From contig CM057469.1 of the NCBI GenBank assembly GCA_030035585.1, forward strand, positions 59,909,501-59,973,500: a stretch of 64,000 bases of DNA, given 5' to 3'. This document shows, piece by piece, positions 1 through 11,323 of the stretch. Numbering within the stretch: the first letter of the stretch is position 1; each line of letters opens with the position of its first letter. Under the pieces are notes generated by a model. It had not been told where the DNA came from. It was given only the letters and a program-made list of their open reading frames with translations, and made no database searches. A program made the position numbers and the translations under genes. Source of the DNA: Dugong dugon. Its lineage: Eukaryota; Chordata; Mammalia; Sirenia; Dugongidae.

Positions 1-69
1 ATTCTGTCCTATAGGGTTGCTATGAATCAGAATTGACTCAATGGCAACAAGTTTGTTTTTTGTTTTTAT
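1..69 (+). repeat. AfroSINE, 3' end only
   Basis: This is the tail of an afrotherian tRNA-derived SINE. It has the 'ctatagggttgctatgaatc' type of block, then 'gactcaatggcaac' and a T-rich end. The head lies outside the window or is missing. A short CA run follows at about 71-83. Confidence 0.8.
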
Positions 70-114
70 ACACACACACACATATAAAAAAACAAGAAAT
101 ATATACTCAAAACA

Positions 115-600
115 ATTATAGCCCTCTTTTCTGCAACTGGTCATGTGCTTGTAGCTGGTATTTACAACTACATTCCTCCACTACCCATTCCATATTCCCT
201 TTACCTTCGGCAAACACCTCAGCTGGTCACACTTCTTTACCTGGTAAGGTGACCCAAACCTTCATTCCTGAAGGGTCTGGGCTATTAGTAGTCATGTCAG
301 AATTGAGTTGCTGTAGTTTGCCATTGACTTTAATCACTAGGCATGGCAGTATTAAGTGACATCCTAAAGGATCTCCTATATTCCTGACACACTCTTCTTT
401 ACCTCCATTATATAATACCAATCTGGTTTCCCCTTTGTAATTGGGATCAATCACACCTGCCAATACAATAACTTCCTTCTTTGCCTGTTGATCCAGAGAC
501 ATGAGGAGCACAAAGTGTTCAGGAGGCATTCTTAACTTCCAGTTCAATGGAATCAGTGTTGTGTCTTCTGGTGGGAGCATTTCTCGCTTTGGAACTAAGA
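115..600 (-). pseudogene. ERV-L dUTPase domain remnant
   Basis: The open stretch 580-227 (117 codons) is the best preserved part of the element. It carries IPLNWKLRMPP and the dUTPase signature GVIDPNYKGE at about 458-433, followed by PDPSGMKVW. dUTPase hydrolyses dUTP and limits uracil in viral DNA. Its place after the integrase is the hallmark of ERV-L and differs from lentiviral and betaretroviral arrangements. The similarity continues to about 115, where the gene probably ended. Confidence 0.8.
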
Positions 601-639
601 CATCTAGACACGCAGAGCATAGGGTCAGGGGGGCAGGCG

Positions 640-1370
640 TAAAAATTTTGCAAGCAACTCACTAGGGGTAATAATGAGTGGTGTCACTCCCACTTTCACC
701 CATTGATTCCTGGATCAGTTAATCCTGGCAATGGGAGAAACAGCACCACATATTGGATGCTGGTTTAGAGCATATACAGCCTCCTGGAGAACATTGCCCC
801 AACCCTGCAAGCTACTGTTACCTAGCTGGCACCATAATTGTGTCTTTAGAAGCCATTCCATTTTTCCATGGGGAAAATGGTAGAAGTGAATTCCATGAAC
901 ATGAGCCCATTGCTGCACTTCATTTGCTATGAAGTGAGTTCCTTCATCTGAGACAATGCTGTGTGAGATACCATGATGGTGGATAAGGCATTCTGTAAGT
1001 CCCTGGATGGCAGTTTTGGCAGAAGTATTGTGTGCAAGGAAGGCAAATCTTTATCCATAGTAAGGGTCTATCCCAGTAAGAACAAAATGCTGCCCTTTCT
1101 GTGATGCAAGTTATCCAGTGTATCACCCTGCCACTAGGTTGCTGGCTGATCACCTCTAGGAATGGTGCCATATCAGAGACTCAGTTTTGGTCTCTGCTAC
1201 TGGCAGATTGGGCACTCAGCAGTGGCTGTAGTCAAGTAGGCCTTGGTGAGTGGAAGTCCGTGTTGCTGAGCCCGTGCATAACCTCCATCCCTGCCACCGT
1301 GGCCGCTTTGTTCATGACCTATTGTGCAATGACAGGAGTGACTGGGGAGAGAGTCTGACCGGTATCCACA
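640..1370 (-). pseudogene. ERV-L pol: integrase remnant
   Basis: The N-terminal zinc-binding HHCC motif is visible: HEQSGH at about 1,316-1,299 and ECPICQ at about 1,217-1,200. A core motif SDEGTHF, carrying a catalytic Asp, lies at about 953-931. The open piece 918-715 (67 codons) covers the end of the core and the ALNQHP stretch. Around 840-870 the segment expected to hold the catalytic Glu looks shortened and rearranged, so the core would be inactive even apart from the stops. Confidence 0.8.
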
Positions 1371-1399
1371 GAACATGTCATCCCATCCACTTGATTATT

Positions 1400-2042
1400 A
1401 AAATCCTTCTCTGCTGAGGTCACGAACATTCCCATGAGATACAAATATCTTCACTTCTTTGGCTCATTCGGAGAAGTCTATCCACGTGCCTCTTCGTCAT
1501 ACCCCCTTGTCACCAATTTTTAAATCACATTCCTTCCAAGTCCCTGACCATCCAGCCAAACTATTGGCCACAGCCCATGAATCAGTATACAGTTGTATAT
1601 CTGGCCATCTCTCCTTGCAAATAAAATGAACATCTAGGTGCACTGCTAGAAGTTCTGTCCACTTGGGCAATTTCCCTTCACCACTGTACTTTAGGGAGGC
1701 CCCAGAAAGGGTCTGCAGTGCTGCTGTCCCCTTTCGAGTGGAGCCTGCATATTGTGCAGAACCATCTGTAAACTAGGAAGGCGTTTTCTCTTCCTGAGTG
1801 AACTGATCATAAGGAACTCCCCATTAGGCAATAGGTGTAGACTGGGACAAGGACTGTGGGGACCATGGACGTTTGGGCCACGTCCTCATGCAATTTACTT
1901 GTGCCTTCAGGGGTTGCTTGAGCCTGATCTCTTATATACCACCTTCATTGCTGATGGAGTGCTGCTGAGCACGTATGACTTTATGATTCTGTGGATCAGA
2001 CAACACCCACTTCATGATGCGCAGCTCAGGCCACATAGTGAC
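1400..2042 (-). pseudogene. ERV-L pol: RNase H domain remnant
   Basis: Three RNase H landmarks can be read on the minus strand. FTDGSA lies at about 1,772-1,755, with the first catalytic Asp. A segment containing TELLAVHL lies at about 1,662-1,624, with the catalytic Glu. YTDSWAVAN lies at about 1,592-1,562, with the next Asp. They are in the expected order and spacing but in frames separated by stops and shifts. The region between 2,042 and 1,780 is poorly conserved linker. Confidence 0.75.
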
Positions 2043-2640
2043 TTAGTGGCACATGGTTAAGTGTTCAGTCACTACTAAAGCCCAGTAACAAGGCCATAGC
2101 TGTTTCTCAGTAGGAGAGTAGTTATCTGCAGAGGATGACAGGGCTTTACTCCAAAATTCTAAGGGTCTGCCCCATGATTCACCAACAGGAACCTGCCAAA
2201 GACTGCAAACAGCATCTCTATCTAACACTGACACTTCAAGAACCATTGGATCAGCTGGATCATACAGCCCCAAGTGGTAGAGTGGCTTGCACAGCAGCCT
2301 GAACCTGTTGCACAACCTTCCCTTGTTTTGGGTCCCACACAAAACTAGCAGGTTTTTGAGTCACTTAATAAATAGGCTGAAGTAGCACACCCAAATGAGG
2401 GTTATGTTGCCTACAAAATCCAAAGAGGACTACCAGGCATTATGCCTCCTTTTTATTTGTAGGAGGGACCATGTGAAACAACTTATCCTTCACTTTAGAA
2501 GGAATATCTTGATATGCCCCCACACCAGTGGACCCCTAGAAATTTCACTGCTTGCCTGAATCATCTGATTAATTTCCCACTCTCTAGCACTTATATATGT
2601 TACCAATAAGTCTAGAGTCATTGATACTTCTTCTTTGTTT
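2043..2640 (-). pseudogene. ERV-L pol: RT thumb and connection region
   Basis: The open stretch 2,342-2,043 (about 99 codons) contains the FWSKAL segment followed by YSPTEKQL. This is typical of the tether between reverse transcriptase and RNase H in retroviral pol. The sequence from 2,640 to 2,343 continues the same gene upstream (a VKFLG-like stretch is readable around 2,540) but is broken by stops. The RT catalytic YxDD site is not present in the retained part. Confidence 0.75.
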
Positions 2641-2654
2641 TGTTATAGGTGTTT

Positions 2655-2739
2655 GTATACATATATACATATGTATATACATATCTATATTTATATAGAG
2701 AATATACATATAGACATATGTATACTCTCTATATATATA
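2655..2739. repeat. TA-rich simple repeat
   Basis: Degenerate (TATACA)n/(TATA)n sequence. Similar sequence resumes at about 2,776-2,800 after the SINE head, so the SINE inserted into this tract. Confidence 0.85.
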
Positions 2740-2773
2740 TGGAGTCTTGGTGGTGCAGTGTTTAAGCATTCAG
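2740..2773 (+). repeat. AfroSINE head fragment
   Basis: The 5' tRNA-like head 'ggagtcttggtggtgcag' and about 16 further bases are present, then the sequence returns to the TA repeat. Only the first 34 bases survive. Confidence 0.7.
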
Positions 2774-2999
2774 CCTATATATATACATGTATAGCAAATA
2801 TCTTTGTTTTCTTCCCTCACTTATTCCATCACTTGTTATAAAATATAATTTGTAAACAGGGCTAGTGTGTTTTTGGTTTAACATGTTAGGTGCATATATG
2901 ACTTTATAATTGTCCTTATTTAGATATTATGTATGGTTTAAGGAGATAGGTACAGGTGTCAAGTTACAAGGGGTGGACTATGATAGTTAAGGTTATGTG

Positions 3000-3386
3000 T
3001 GTCAAGGATTGAATTATTCCCCCCAAAATATGTGTTGTAAACTCTAACCTCTCTGCCTGTGGTTATAATCCCACTTGGGAATGGGTTGTATTTGTTATGT
3101 TAATGAAGCAGGATTAGTGTAGGGCATATCTTGAGTCAATCTCTTTTGAGATATAAAAGAGATTAAACAAGTGAGCAGAGCAGAGATGCGGGAAGAGAGA
3201 TGCCAAGCAGAAGCTCAAAGAGACAAGGACCTTCCTCCAAAACCAACAGAGGGAGAAAGCTTTCCCCTAGAGCCAGCACCCTGAATTTGAACTTCTAACC
3301 TCCTAAACTGTGAAAAAATAAATTTCTATTTGTTAAACTCACTTGTTTGTGAAATTTCTGTTATAGCAGACTAGATAACTAAGACA
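3000..3386 (+). mobile_element. Solo LTR, ERVL-MaLR-like family
   Basis: Starts TGTCAAGGATTGAATTATT and ends CTAGATAACTAAGACA, giving a TG...CA boundary. A poly(A) signal 'aataaatttct' lies near the end. The layout matches MLT1/MST-type MaLR LTRs. No internal retroviral sequence is attached. Seven related pieces occur elsewhere in the window, at 21,078, 23,510, 29,384, 43,990, 44,722, 46,237 and 58,171. Confidence 0.7.
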
Positions 3387-3394
3387 CCATGCCT

Positions 3395-3491
3395 GAATGA
3401 ACAGGAGTGCAAATATAAGTTTTCTTTCTCTTTTTATAGTCTATATCTTTTCAATGGAAAATTACTAAATCAAAAGGGACATACATTTATA
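3395..3491 (-). mobile_element. Old L1 fragment, first half (split by insertion)
   Basis: With 3,995-4,345 this forms one old L1 3'-region copy on the minus strand. 'ggaaaattactaaatcaaaa' here joins 'gctatgtattaccaaattg' there, as in mammal-wide L1M elements. The two halves are separated by a younger L1 3' UTR. Confidence 0.55.
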
Positions 3492-3994
3492 TATTTTTTG
3501 AAAATATTTTATTGTATTTTTGATGAAAGTGTACCCAACAAAACAGTGTCCCATTCAACAATTTCTACACATAATGTTCAGTGACATTGGTTACTTTCTT
3601 CATGTTGTGTCAACATTCTCCTTTTTTTCTTTCTGGTTGTTACATTCTAAATAATTTAGTCTCACTGGCCCCCAACCTTTTCATTCATGCTTTGGAGTAA
3701 CTCTTTAATTGTCCATTTGGTCTCATATAGATATACTTTTTAAAAACAGCACAGTACTCAAGGGTAACATTCTTTATTTTTTGAACTAATCTGATGATGA
3801 GTTAAAAGTGACTTCAGATAGTTTTGGTTCAAGATTTAAATAGTATCTCAGGGCAGTAGTTTCAGGGATTCCTCCAATCTCAATGGCCCATTAAGTCTGG
3901 ATTATTTGAGAATTTGAAGTTCTGTTCCACATGTTTTCTCCCTTTTTACCAGTATCCATCTCTTGTGGCCCTGATCAGAATGTTTGGCTGAGGA
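3492..3994 (-). mobile_element. L1 3' UTR fragment with 13-bp target duplication
   Basis: Read on the minus strand, this resembles the L1 3' UTR at 46,753-47,520, including 'gtggaacagaacttcaaat' followed by a 'cagacttaa' block, and ends in an A-rich tail. Identical 13-bp copies of 'acatacatttata' flank it at 3,479-3,491 and 3,995-4,007, marking a 5'-truncated L1 insertion. Confidence 0.75.
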
Positions 3995-4345
3995 ACATAC
4001 ATTTATACTTTGCTATGTATTACCAAATTGTCTTTCAAAGCTAAGCCTAATTTCATTAATACCAAGAGTGAGACTTTATTATAAATATATTGTAATGGCT
4101 TTTAAAGATTCTGCCAATCATTTAGTCATAACATGCTATCTCATCATTGTCTTAATTTCTGCTTCCATGATTATTAGGAAGGTTGAGCATTTTCATACTT
4201 TGATGACATTTGTAATTTGTATGTGTGTGTGTGTGACTTACCCAGTCGTTTCTATTTTTTCCCTTTCTCTTGGTCAAGATTTGTTTTGTTAACAAATTTG
4301 TGAGAGTTATTGATTGGTTTTATAAGAACTCTATCACTTGTAAAC
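3995..4345 (-). mobile_element. Old L1 fragment, second half
   Basis: Contains 'attaccaaattgtctttc' and 'attattaggaaggttgagc', both typical of the minus strand of the 3' region of ancient L1M elements. Open frames in this stretch are chance frames. Confidence 0.55.
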
Positions 4346-5225
4346 ATGCTTAAGCTCACTATAAAAACTGTATATCAAGTACCATAAACAAATCTGTTTA
4401 ATAAAAAATCAAATGCTTTTTACTCAATTTTAGTGCATTTATAGAAGTCATTTCATAAAGTTTTAAAATTGAAACACTGTTCGTGGATTAGCTTTATACA
4501 AAGAGTAAAACTATGTGGTATTGGAATTCTAATGTTTAAGAATGCAGCAAGCAAGGCAAATGGAAAGGGTGCTGCAATTATACAGCTCAGAACTTAGCCC
4601 TGGAAGGTGAGTCTGGAGTTGGCACTGAGTAAGCAGAGCTAACATCAGGCCAGGAGAAGAATTGTTCCCATGACTGAGATCAGGAATCAAGGAAAGAAGA
4701 TCAAATTTGTGTAATGAAGTCATGACTTGATACATGGTACATTGATTTTAAGCTCTTTTATGAAACTGTAGGTATTGAGTTCTTCATTAATGCTAATTTT
4801 ACTCATTTTTCTGTCGTGTCAAAAACAGCTAAGGAAACAATGTATACAAATGAACACAGGACAATAAAAGTCTCCTTTCTTTCCTCCCCGTCACCCTTCT
4901 CTCTCTGATCAAGAATATCATTCCATAATTTCTACATTTAAAGACACATTTGAGTTGATAACTAGTCCTGCCTAAGAATACAAGTATTCATTTATATAAT
5001 TCTGTAAGAAATTCAAACCATTTCTGTTTAAAGTAATTCATTCTATTTATCACATAGTTTTTTATTTTTTTATTTTTTCTCCATAGTGTATCATCACTAC
5101 TTAGGATAAAGTGATATAAAGAAGACAGATAGATAGAAAAGGCCTAAAGAGACTAAAGTGAACACTAGCTACATCTACAACCCTGAGGCTTATGTCAAGA
5201 AAGCAAGCTTAGGAAAGTGTTCCCA
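4346..5225. other. Unannotated, no feature recognised
   Basis: AT-rich sequence with no recognised repeat or gene. The short open frame around 4,529-4,735 on the minus strand shows no motif. Confidence 0.5.
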
Positions 5226-6550
5226 AGAATGCTGTTGTTGTCAGGTGCCATCGAGTCATAGCGACTCTATGTACAACGGAATGAAACACTGCCTGGTGCT
5301 TCACCATCTTCACAATTGTTGTTATGCTTGAGCCTGTTGTAGTAGCCACTGTGTCAATCCATCTTGTTGAGGGTCTTATACTTTTCAGTTCACCCTCTGC
5401 TTTACCAAGCATGATGTTCTTTTCCAGGAACTGGTCCCTCCTAATACCATGTTCAAAGTAGATAAGACAAAGTTTCATAATTCTTTCTTCTAAGGAGCAT
5501 TCTAGTTGTACTAATTCCAAGACATATTTGTCTGTTCTTCTGTCAATCTATAGTATATTCAGTGTTCAACACCATAATTCAAATGCATCAGTTCTTCAGT
5601 CTTCCTTATTCATTGTCTGGCTTTCACCTGCATAAGAGGTGAATGGAAAGGAAATAATCATGGCTTGGATCAGGTGCACCTTAGACCTCAAGGTGACATC
5701 TTTGCAGAAGTCTTTTGCAGCAGATTTCCCCAGTGCAATATGTCATTTGATTTTTTGACCACTGCTTGGGCGTTGGTTATGGATGCAAGTTAAATGAAAT
5801 ACTGGACAATGTCAATATTTTCTCTGTTTGTATTAATGTTGCTTATTGGTCCATTTGTGAGGATTTTTGTTTTCCCTGTGTTGAGGTGTAATCCACGCTG
5901 AAGGCTGCGGGCTTTGATCTTCATTAGTAAGTACTTCAAGTCCTCTTCACTTTCAGCAAGGAAGACTGTTTCATCTGCGTATTGCACATTGTTAATTAAT
6001 CTTCCTTCACCCTGATGCCATGTTCTTCTTCATACAGTCCAGCTTCTTGGATTATTTACTTACCATACATATTTTAAGCCACACAGTGTCCCTTGTTTTG
6101 TTTGAAAGACTGCCTCTTGGTCTATGTACAGGTTTCACAAGAGCACAGTTCAGTGTTCTGGATTCCCTATTCTTCCCAATGTTATTCACAATTTGTTATG
6201 ATTCACATAACCGGGTGACTTTGTGTAGTCAATAAAACACAAGTAAACATCTTTCTGGTATTCTTTGCTTTCAGCCAAGATAAGTTTGACATCCGCAATT
6301 ATACTTCTTGTTCCTTCCTCTTCTTGAGTTTTTGGCAGTTCCTTGTCTATGAATTGCTGCAACCGTTTTTGAATTACTGGCAGTAAAATTTCACCTGTGC
6401 ATGATATTGATATTTTTCAACAATTTCCTCATTCAATTGGATCACCTTTCTTTGGAATGGACACTTATATGGATCTCTTCTAGTCCTTTGGCCAGGCAGC
6501 TGTGTTCCAAGTTTCTTGGCACAGACGAGTGAGTACTTCCAGCCCATCTT
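5226..6550 (-). mobile_element. BovB-type RTE LINE, 3' half
   Basis: This is the 3' half of a BovB retrotransposon on the minus strand, from the middle of the reverse transcriptase to the end ('gctgttgttgtcaggtgcca' in the given strand). Minus-strand frames carry recognisable RTE protein. The palm motif is at 5,987-5,790, where the catalytic YADD reads YADE, followed by TVFLAESEEDLKYLL. The C-terminal domain is at 5,520-5,209 (LEERIMKLCLIYFEHGIRRDQFLEKNIM-like, broken). BovB encodes an endonuclease plus reverse transcriptase. Stops and the altered catalytic site show this copy is dead. It adjoins an inverted 5' piece at 6,551-6,725. Confidence 0.85.
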
Positions 6551-6725
6551 TCAGTTTGTCGTACTGTGGTGGCTTGCGTGTTGTTATGATACTGGAAGAT
6601 ATGCCACCAATATTTCAAATACCAGCAGGATCACCCATAGTGGATAGGTTTCAGCAGAACTTCCAAACTAAAGACAGATTGGGAAGAAGGAGCTGGTGAT
6701 CTACTTTTGGAGAAAAAAAGTGAAA
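6551..6725 (+). mobile_element. BovB 5' UTR piece, inverted relative to its 3' half
   Basis: 'cagtttgtcgtactgtggtg' onward is the start of BovB/RTE1 and resembles 62,219-62,390 in the same orientation. Here it abuts the minus-strand 3' half with its 5' terminus at the junction. That is the arrangement expected from twin-primed reverse transcription. Confidence 0.7.
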
Positions 6726-7844
6726 TCTTTGTAGATTTCAGCAAAATATTTCCCAGGAATGCAATGATAAATTTTTAACATCCTTTCTCATTGTTCATGC
6801 CACGGGAAGTTTTCAAGTACTTATTCAATCTGAATACTATGCTAATGAATGACCTTTCATATCTAATAAGTTCTGAAACACATAAACAGTACTGATTATT
6901 TTTAGCAGAATAAAACCCCAAATTAAAACCACACATAGAACTAATTCTTCATGTTTTTAAAACATGTACTGTTTGTCTTTCTACAATAAAAAAACATTTT
7001 GTTATTTAAGTCACACCAAAATATCTTACTTTACTTAGTAAATTATGTTTCCTCTTTGTTAATGTACAAGTTTGGCGGCATACCAAGAACAAGCTCTACC
7101 TTACTGAGCTCTCTGAAGACATAGAAAGCTTTGGAACTGAATAAATGTCTCTTGAGAGATGTCCTGACAAAGCAATAATGAAAAGGTCATGCCATTTCTC
7201 ATTCAACATTTGTCTTGCTTAATAAGAGCTGTGTACCAAAATTAGTTTCAATTACTGATAGTCAGAAACATTACATTTAAAGAGGAAATTAGAACTACTT
7301 TATATTAAGTTATGCACACTGGTATACATTTTTTATCAAAATGACATCCCTTTGATACTGGCATTCATCTGTATCCTCAAAGCTTTCTAACTTTTCCTAA
7401 AGATCAAGGACATAGAGCTTTGCAGTTTCAATTTATTGTAACTCGGGGCCAGTTTTTAATTATTATGACTTCAAGAATCATGGCTTATGTCCAAAGGCTG
7501 GAATAAGAACAAATCATAAGCATACCAGATCATAAATTTAAATGAATACATGGAGAACATAAGAAAATATAGAGCAAATAATAAAAATAGTGGAGTATTT
7601 ATTGAAATACTTCAGCACACTGCTTTGAAAAATGAAATATTTAAAATCTTAAGGTGTATGAAAGCATATGATAGTGTTAAATTTTCTTGCAAGATTTAAT
7701 TTAATATGCAGCTGAAAGGACAGCCGCCAAGTCAATGGAATTCTTATTTCTTCTAAGGACTTATTTTAGTAAAATCCCAATCAACAGAAAGCATCATAAA
7801 ATAATCAATCGCAAACAATTGTAAACTTTGAAATACAACTGGAC
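6726..7844. other. Unannotated AT-rich stretch
   Basis: No recognised repeat, gene or RNA. It may be old unique sequence or a repeat too decayed to read. Confidence 0.5.
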
Positions 7845-8020
7845 TCAAATCTCAGCAATGTCATTTGGCAGCTTGCTTACCTGAGGAAGTTACCTGAATT
7901 TTTTTTTCACTTGCAGTTCTTCGTCTATAAAACACAAAAAATAATGTTTGCTTTTTAAGGCTGTTGTAATGTGTAAATGAGATGATAGCCTGTTGCATAG
8001 TAGCTTCTCAGGAAATGTTA
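7845..8020 (+). repeat. MIR SINE
   Basis: Follows the MIR pattern: 'tcaaatctcagcaatgtcat', a 'cttacctgaggaagttacct' block, 'cttcgtctataaaa', then 'ggctgttgtaatgtgtaaat'. It is a decayed, mammal-wide copy. Confidence 0.6.
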
Positions 8021-8560
8021 TATTTTTCATCAATCTTTTCAATGAAGCATCTGGAAATTTATCATTCTGGTTCAAGGCCCTTAATATCTTTTAATGCTTA
8101 CAGATGCCTTTGAATAGGCCTAGCCCAAACTACCAAATAACATGATGATTTATACATTTTACAAGATTTATCTAATGTGCTGATTGACTCTGATATAGGA
8201 ACATAAGAATGATTCCACTGTGAAAACATCTTGTGAGAGCAAAAGGGAGTTTGTGGCAAAGGTACTGAACATCTAAACGCAGGAGATTTTGATCTCAAAG
8301 GTGACTCAACTATAAAATGACATAATTGTCATGGAAAAAGAGAGAGAGAGAGAGAGAGGCTGCTGGACTGCTGGTAGGGAAGAAACTGGTTTTCCTTAGA
8401 TGAGTGTTTCATCAATTGATGCAATTAGTTAATTTTTTTTAATTTCTATTTTCTTATTTAAGAGGAAGAAATCAATGACGTTCAAGAGTTTGAAGTATTT
8501 ATTATAATGTAAAACTTATGCCATAATTAAAAATATATCCTAGAAAAGTACATACATATG
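8021..8560. other. Unannotated, with a short GA repeat
   Basis: No feature is recognised except a (GA)n run at about 8,337-8,358. Confidence 0.5.
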
Positions 8561-9120
8561 TGTCTTAGAGTGGTTTCTCTAGAGAAGCAAAACCAGTAAA
8601 GTGTATAAATATATACGTAGAGAGTGATTTATATTAACAAAATGGTTCACTTGGTTGCAGAGGCTGGAATGTGGATCAGACTGGAGGTTTCTCCTCATTC
8701 ACGTAGCCACAGGGGCTGGCGAACTCAAGATCAGCAAGTCAGAGAGCAGGGCGTTTGCTCACAGGCTGCAAAGACAACGAATCCCAAGATTGGTCAGCAA
8801 GACAGCAAGTAAGCTGCTAGCTCAAGTCCCAAGTACTGGAGGTCAGATGAGCAGGTGCCAGCTGCAGTATCCAGAGCGAGCAAAAACCCATGGAGCCCTG
8901 GCCAAAAAGGCTACTTATATTTGATGCAGGCCACACCCCCAAGGAAACTCCTTTCAACTGATTGGCTGCTCACAGCAGATCTAATCATGGAGGTGATCAC
9001 ATTATATCAAATCTCATCATAGAAGAGATTACATCATCATACAAAAGCCAAACTGCATCATAACTGCCAAACCACTGAGAATCATTGCCCGGCCAAATTG
9101 GTACACAACCTTAAACATCA
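8561..9120. mobile_element. LTR-like element, family unassigned
   Basis: A 560-bp block opens with TGTCTTAGAGTGGTTTCTC and closes with CTTAAACATCA, giving TG...CA ends. The opening 'tctctagagaagcaaaacca' resembles the reverse end of some ERVL-related mammalian LTRs. A clear 5-bp target duplication is not visible. The 62- and 89-codon open frames inside have no recognisable domain. Confidence 0.5.
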
Positions 9121-9190
9121 TAATGTGTATCTTATAAATAGACAAAGGGAGGAAACTTATTACATGTCTTAGACAGAAAGATTTATTATA

Positions 9191-9385
9191 GCAAACCAAA
9201 CCCAAACCAAACCCACTGCCACTGAGTCAATTCAAACTCACAGTAACCCCATAGGGTTTCCAAGGCTGCAAATCTCTATGGAAGCAGACTGCCACATCTT
9301 TCTCCCGAGCAGCTGCTAGAAGTTTTGAAACGTGGACCTTCTGGTTAGCAGTCGATAGCTTTAACTACTGAGCCTCGAGGGCTCC
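9191..9385 (-). repeat. AfroSINE, near full length
   Basis: Ends in 'actgagcctcgagggctcc', the reverse of the head, and begins with a run of 'aaaccaaaccc', the reverse of the GGTTTGGTTT tail. It contains the middle block 'tctatggaagcagactgcc' found in the long AfroSINE type. Confidence 0.8.
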
Positions 9386-9599
9386 CTATTACAGTGAAGA
9401 TAGTATTAAAATGTTTGTAACTACTCCAAAAATGATTTGAAATGACTTGCATATTAGGTGAAAATTGTGCTTTAAACATACTGTACAGTGTATTCTTTTT
9501 ATTACTATAATAAGGTAGTATATTTATGTAAATTAATCATTTATAGTTTATTTTACATAACATAACAAGTTAAAGCATTATTGTACATATTACAGTCTC

Positions 9600-9712
9600 T
9601 CTGTATGTATCTATGTATATATGTATACAGACAGTATATTTATATACATGAATATATTTATTTATTTATAAGTATATACATTTAATTTATATATATATAT
9701 TAAATTAGGAGT
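9600..9712. repeat. AT-rich low-complexity tract
   Basis: Degenerate (TATG)n, (ATTT)n and (TA)n runs. Confidence 0.8.
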
Positions 9713-10607
9713 CAATCTTCCTGGTTTCAGGCAGAATTTGGTATCGGTGGACTGAGGATTGGGTTGAGGAACTGAGGGAACTGAATGTTCAGGAAAACCA
9801 AGACTAGAGTTCATATGTCAAAATTCCACAGAAGAGAGTTGCACAGAGATCTGCAAGAAGCTCCCCTCAAGCACTCAGTTGAGCACTGCTCAGTGTATAT
9901 GTGTGAAGAAACCACCTGAGGCTGGGGAAAGAACCATCAAAGGATTACCTGGAACAGAACATGGCATTAACACAGGACAAGTAATAGTACTTGTTCCCAC
10001 TACCCAGACTAGAAAATCTCAAGATATAGCAGTTACTGAGTAGTGTACACAGAAGAGCTAGACTCAGTAGTGGGAAATAATTGGGCTTAGACAGATACTG
10101 CAGAAGTTCCAAATAACAGATATTAAAAACATTTGTAAGGAAACAAACTATTTATAAGAAAATTAAATAAATCATAAAATAACGCACTATAATGTATTTA
10201 TAGAAATAAATATTTCTAGCACCCATCTAGGTAAAATTTACAATGTCAGTGAGCTAATGTAAAATGACAAACCAAATAATGGAAGTAGTAGTAAAGGGCA
10301 TTACAAGAGTTATTATCATTAACAGTAATGCATATATTGAAAAATTAAGTAGAAACATAGAAGATATGAAAAACAATACAAATCAAACTCCTGGAGATGA
10401 AAACTACAATCTTTACAATGTCTGGCATGAAAAATACACTGGATTATATTCAAAGACACATAAGCATTTTAGAAAAAAGATTCATGAACATGCATACATA
10501 ACAACAGCAACTCTCCAAAACGAAAAGAGAATTGGAAAAGAAAGAAAGTAAGTAAACAGAGCATCACTGAGATATGGAACAATTTGAAGTAACCTAATAA
10601 ATCTGTA

Positions 10608-10745
10608 GGGAGCACTGGTGGTACAGTGGTTAAGTGCTAGGTTGCTAGCTGAAAGGTCAGTGTTCAGAAGCCACCACCCACTCCACAGGAGAAAGATGTG
10701 GCAGTCTGCTTCTGTAAAAATCATAGCCTTAAAAACCCTATAACC

Positions 10746-10776
<31 letters not shown>

Positions 10777-10882
10777 TTGTCACTGAACCAATTCATGGAA
10801 ACCATATGGGGTATTTCTATTCTGTCCTCTATGGTTGCTATGAGTCAGAATTGACCTGATGGCAATGGGTTTTGGTTTGTTT
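10608..10882 (+). repeat. AfroSINE, long type with internal poly(A)
   Basis: The head 'gggagcactggtggtacagt' starts it and 'gctatgagtcagaattgacc' plus the GGTTTTGGTTTG tail end it. A run of about 28 A at 10,747-10,772 splits the middle, so it may be a SINE into which another A-tailed piece inserted, or two SINEs joined. Confidence 0.8.
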
Positions 10883-10922
10883 AATAACTGTGGAATCCCA
10901 AAAGGACTATTTACATGCCAGA

Positions 10923-11117
10923 TTGTTGTTGTTGTTAGGTCCATCTAGTCAATTCTGACTCATAGAGACTCAATGTGACAGAATAGAACTGCCCCACAGG
11001 TTTTCCTAGGCTGTAGTCTTTATGGGAGCAGATTGTCACCTCTTTCTCCCACAGAGCCACTGGGTGAACCTTTAGGTCAGCAGTCAATTGTTTAACCATT
11101 GGGCAACCAGGGCTTCT
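10923..11117 (-). repeat. AfroSINE
   Basis: Reverse of a near full-length copy: 'ttgttgttgttaggtccat' at one edge and 'gggcaaccagggcttctt' at the other. It sits inside the HAL1/L1M remnant. Confidence 0.8.
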
Positions 11118-11323
11118 TCATAAAGGAGATAGAAGCAGAAAATATCTGAATAAATAATTGCTGAAATCTATCTCCATATTTGATAAACTCTACACACTAA
11201 GATTTAAGAAGCTCAACAAACTCCAAGCACAAGAAAATTGAAGAAAATAGCAAGAAACATTATAATCAAATTGCTCAAAGGCAGTGATATTAAAAAAAAT
11301 TAAAAAGACATAATAAAAAAAAT

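Larger units (their letters stand above)
115..2640 (-). pseudogene. ERV-L (class III endogenous retrovirus) pol remnant
   Basis: An old endogenous retroviral pol gene is read on the minus strand from about 2,640 down to 115. The domain order is reverse transcriptase thumb/connection, RNase H, integrase, then dUTPase. A dUTPase after the integrase is characteristic of the ERV-L group, so I assign this copy to ERV-L. Frames shift repeatedly and stops interrupt every domain, so nothing can be made from it. The upstream part (gag, protease, RT fingers and palm) is absent; the copy stops at a TA-rich simple repeat near 2,650. No LTR is visible downstream, where it ends near a short CA repeat and a SINE tail. 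It is a molecular fossil and no intact frame survives. Confidence 0.85.

Noticed and set aside
1101..2060. Plus-strand frames of 85 and 102 codons
   Set aside because: They are antisense shadows of the minus-strand ERV-L pol remnant.
8624..8924. Overlapping frames of 62 and 89 codons
   Set aside because: They lie inside an LTR-like repeat and show no domain.
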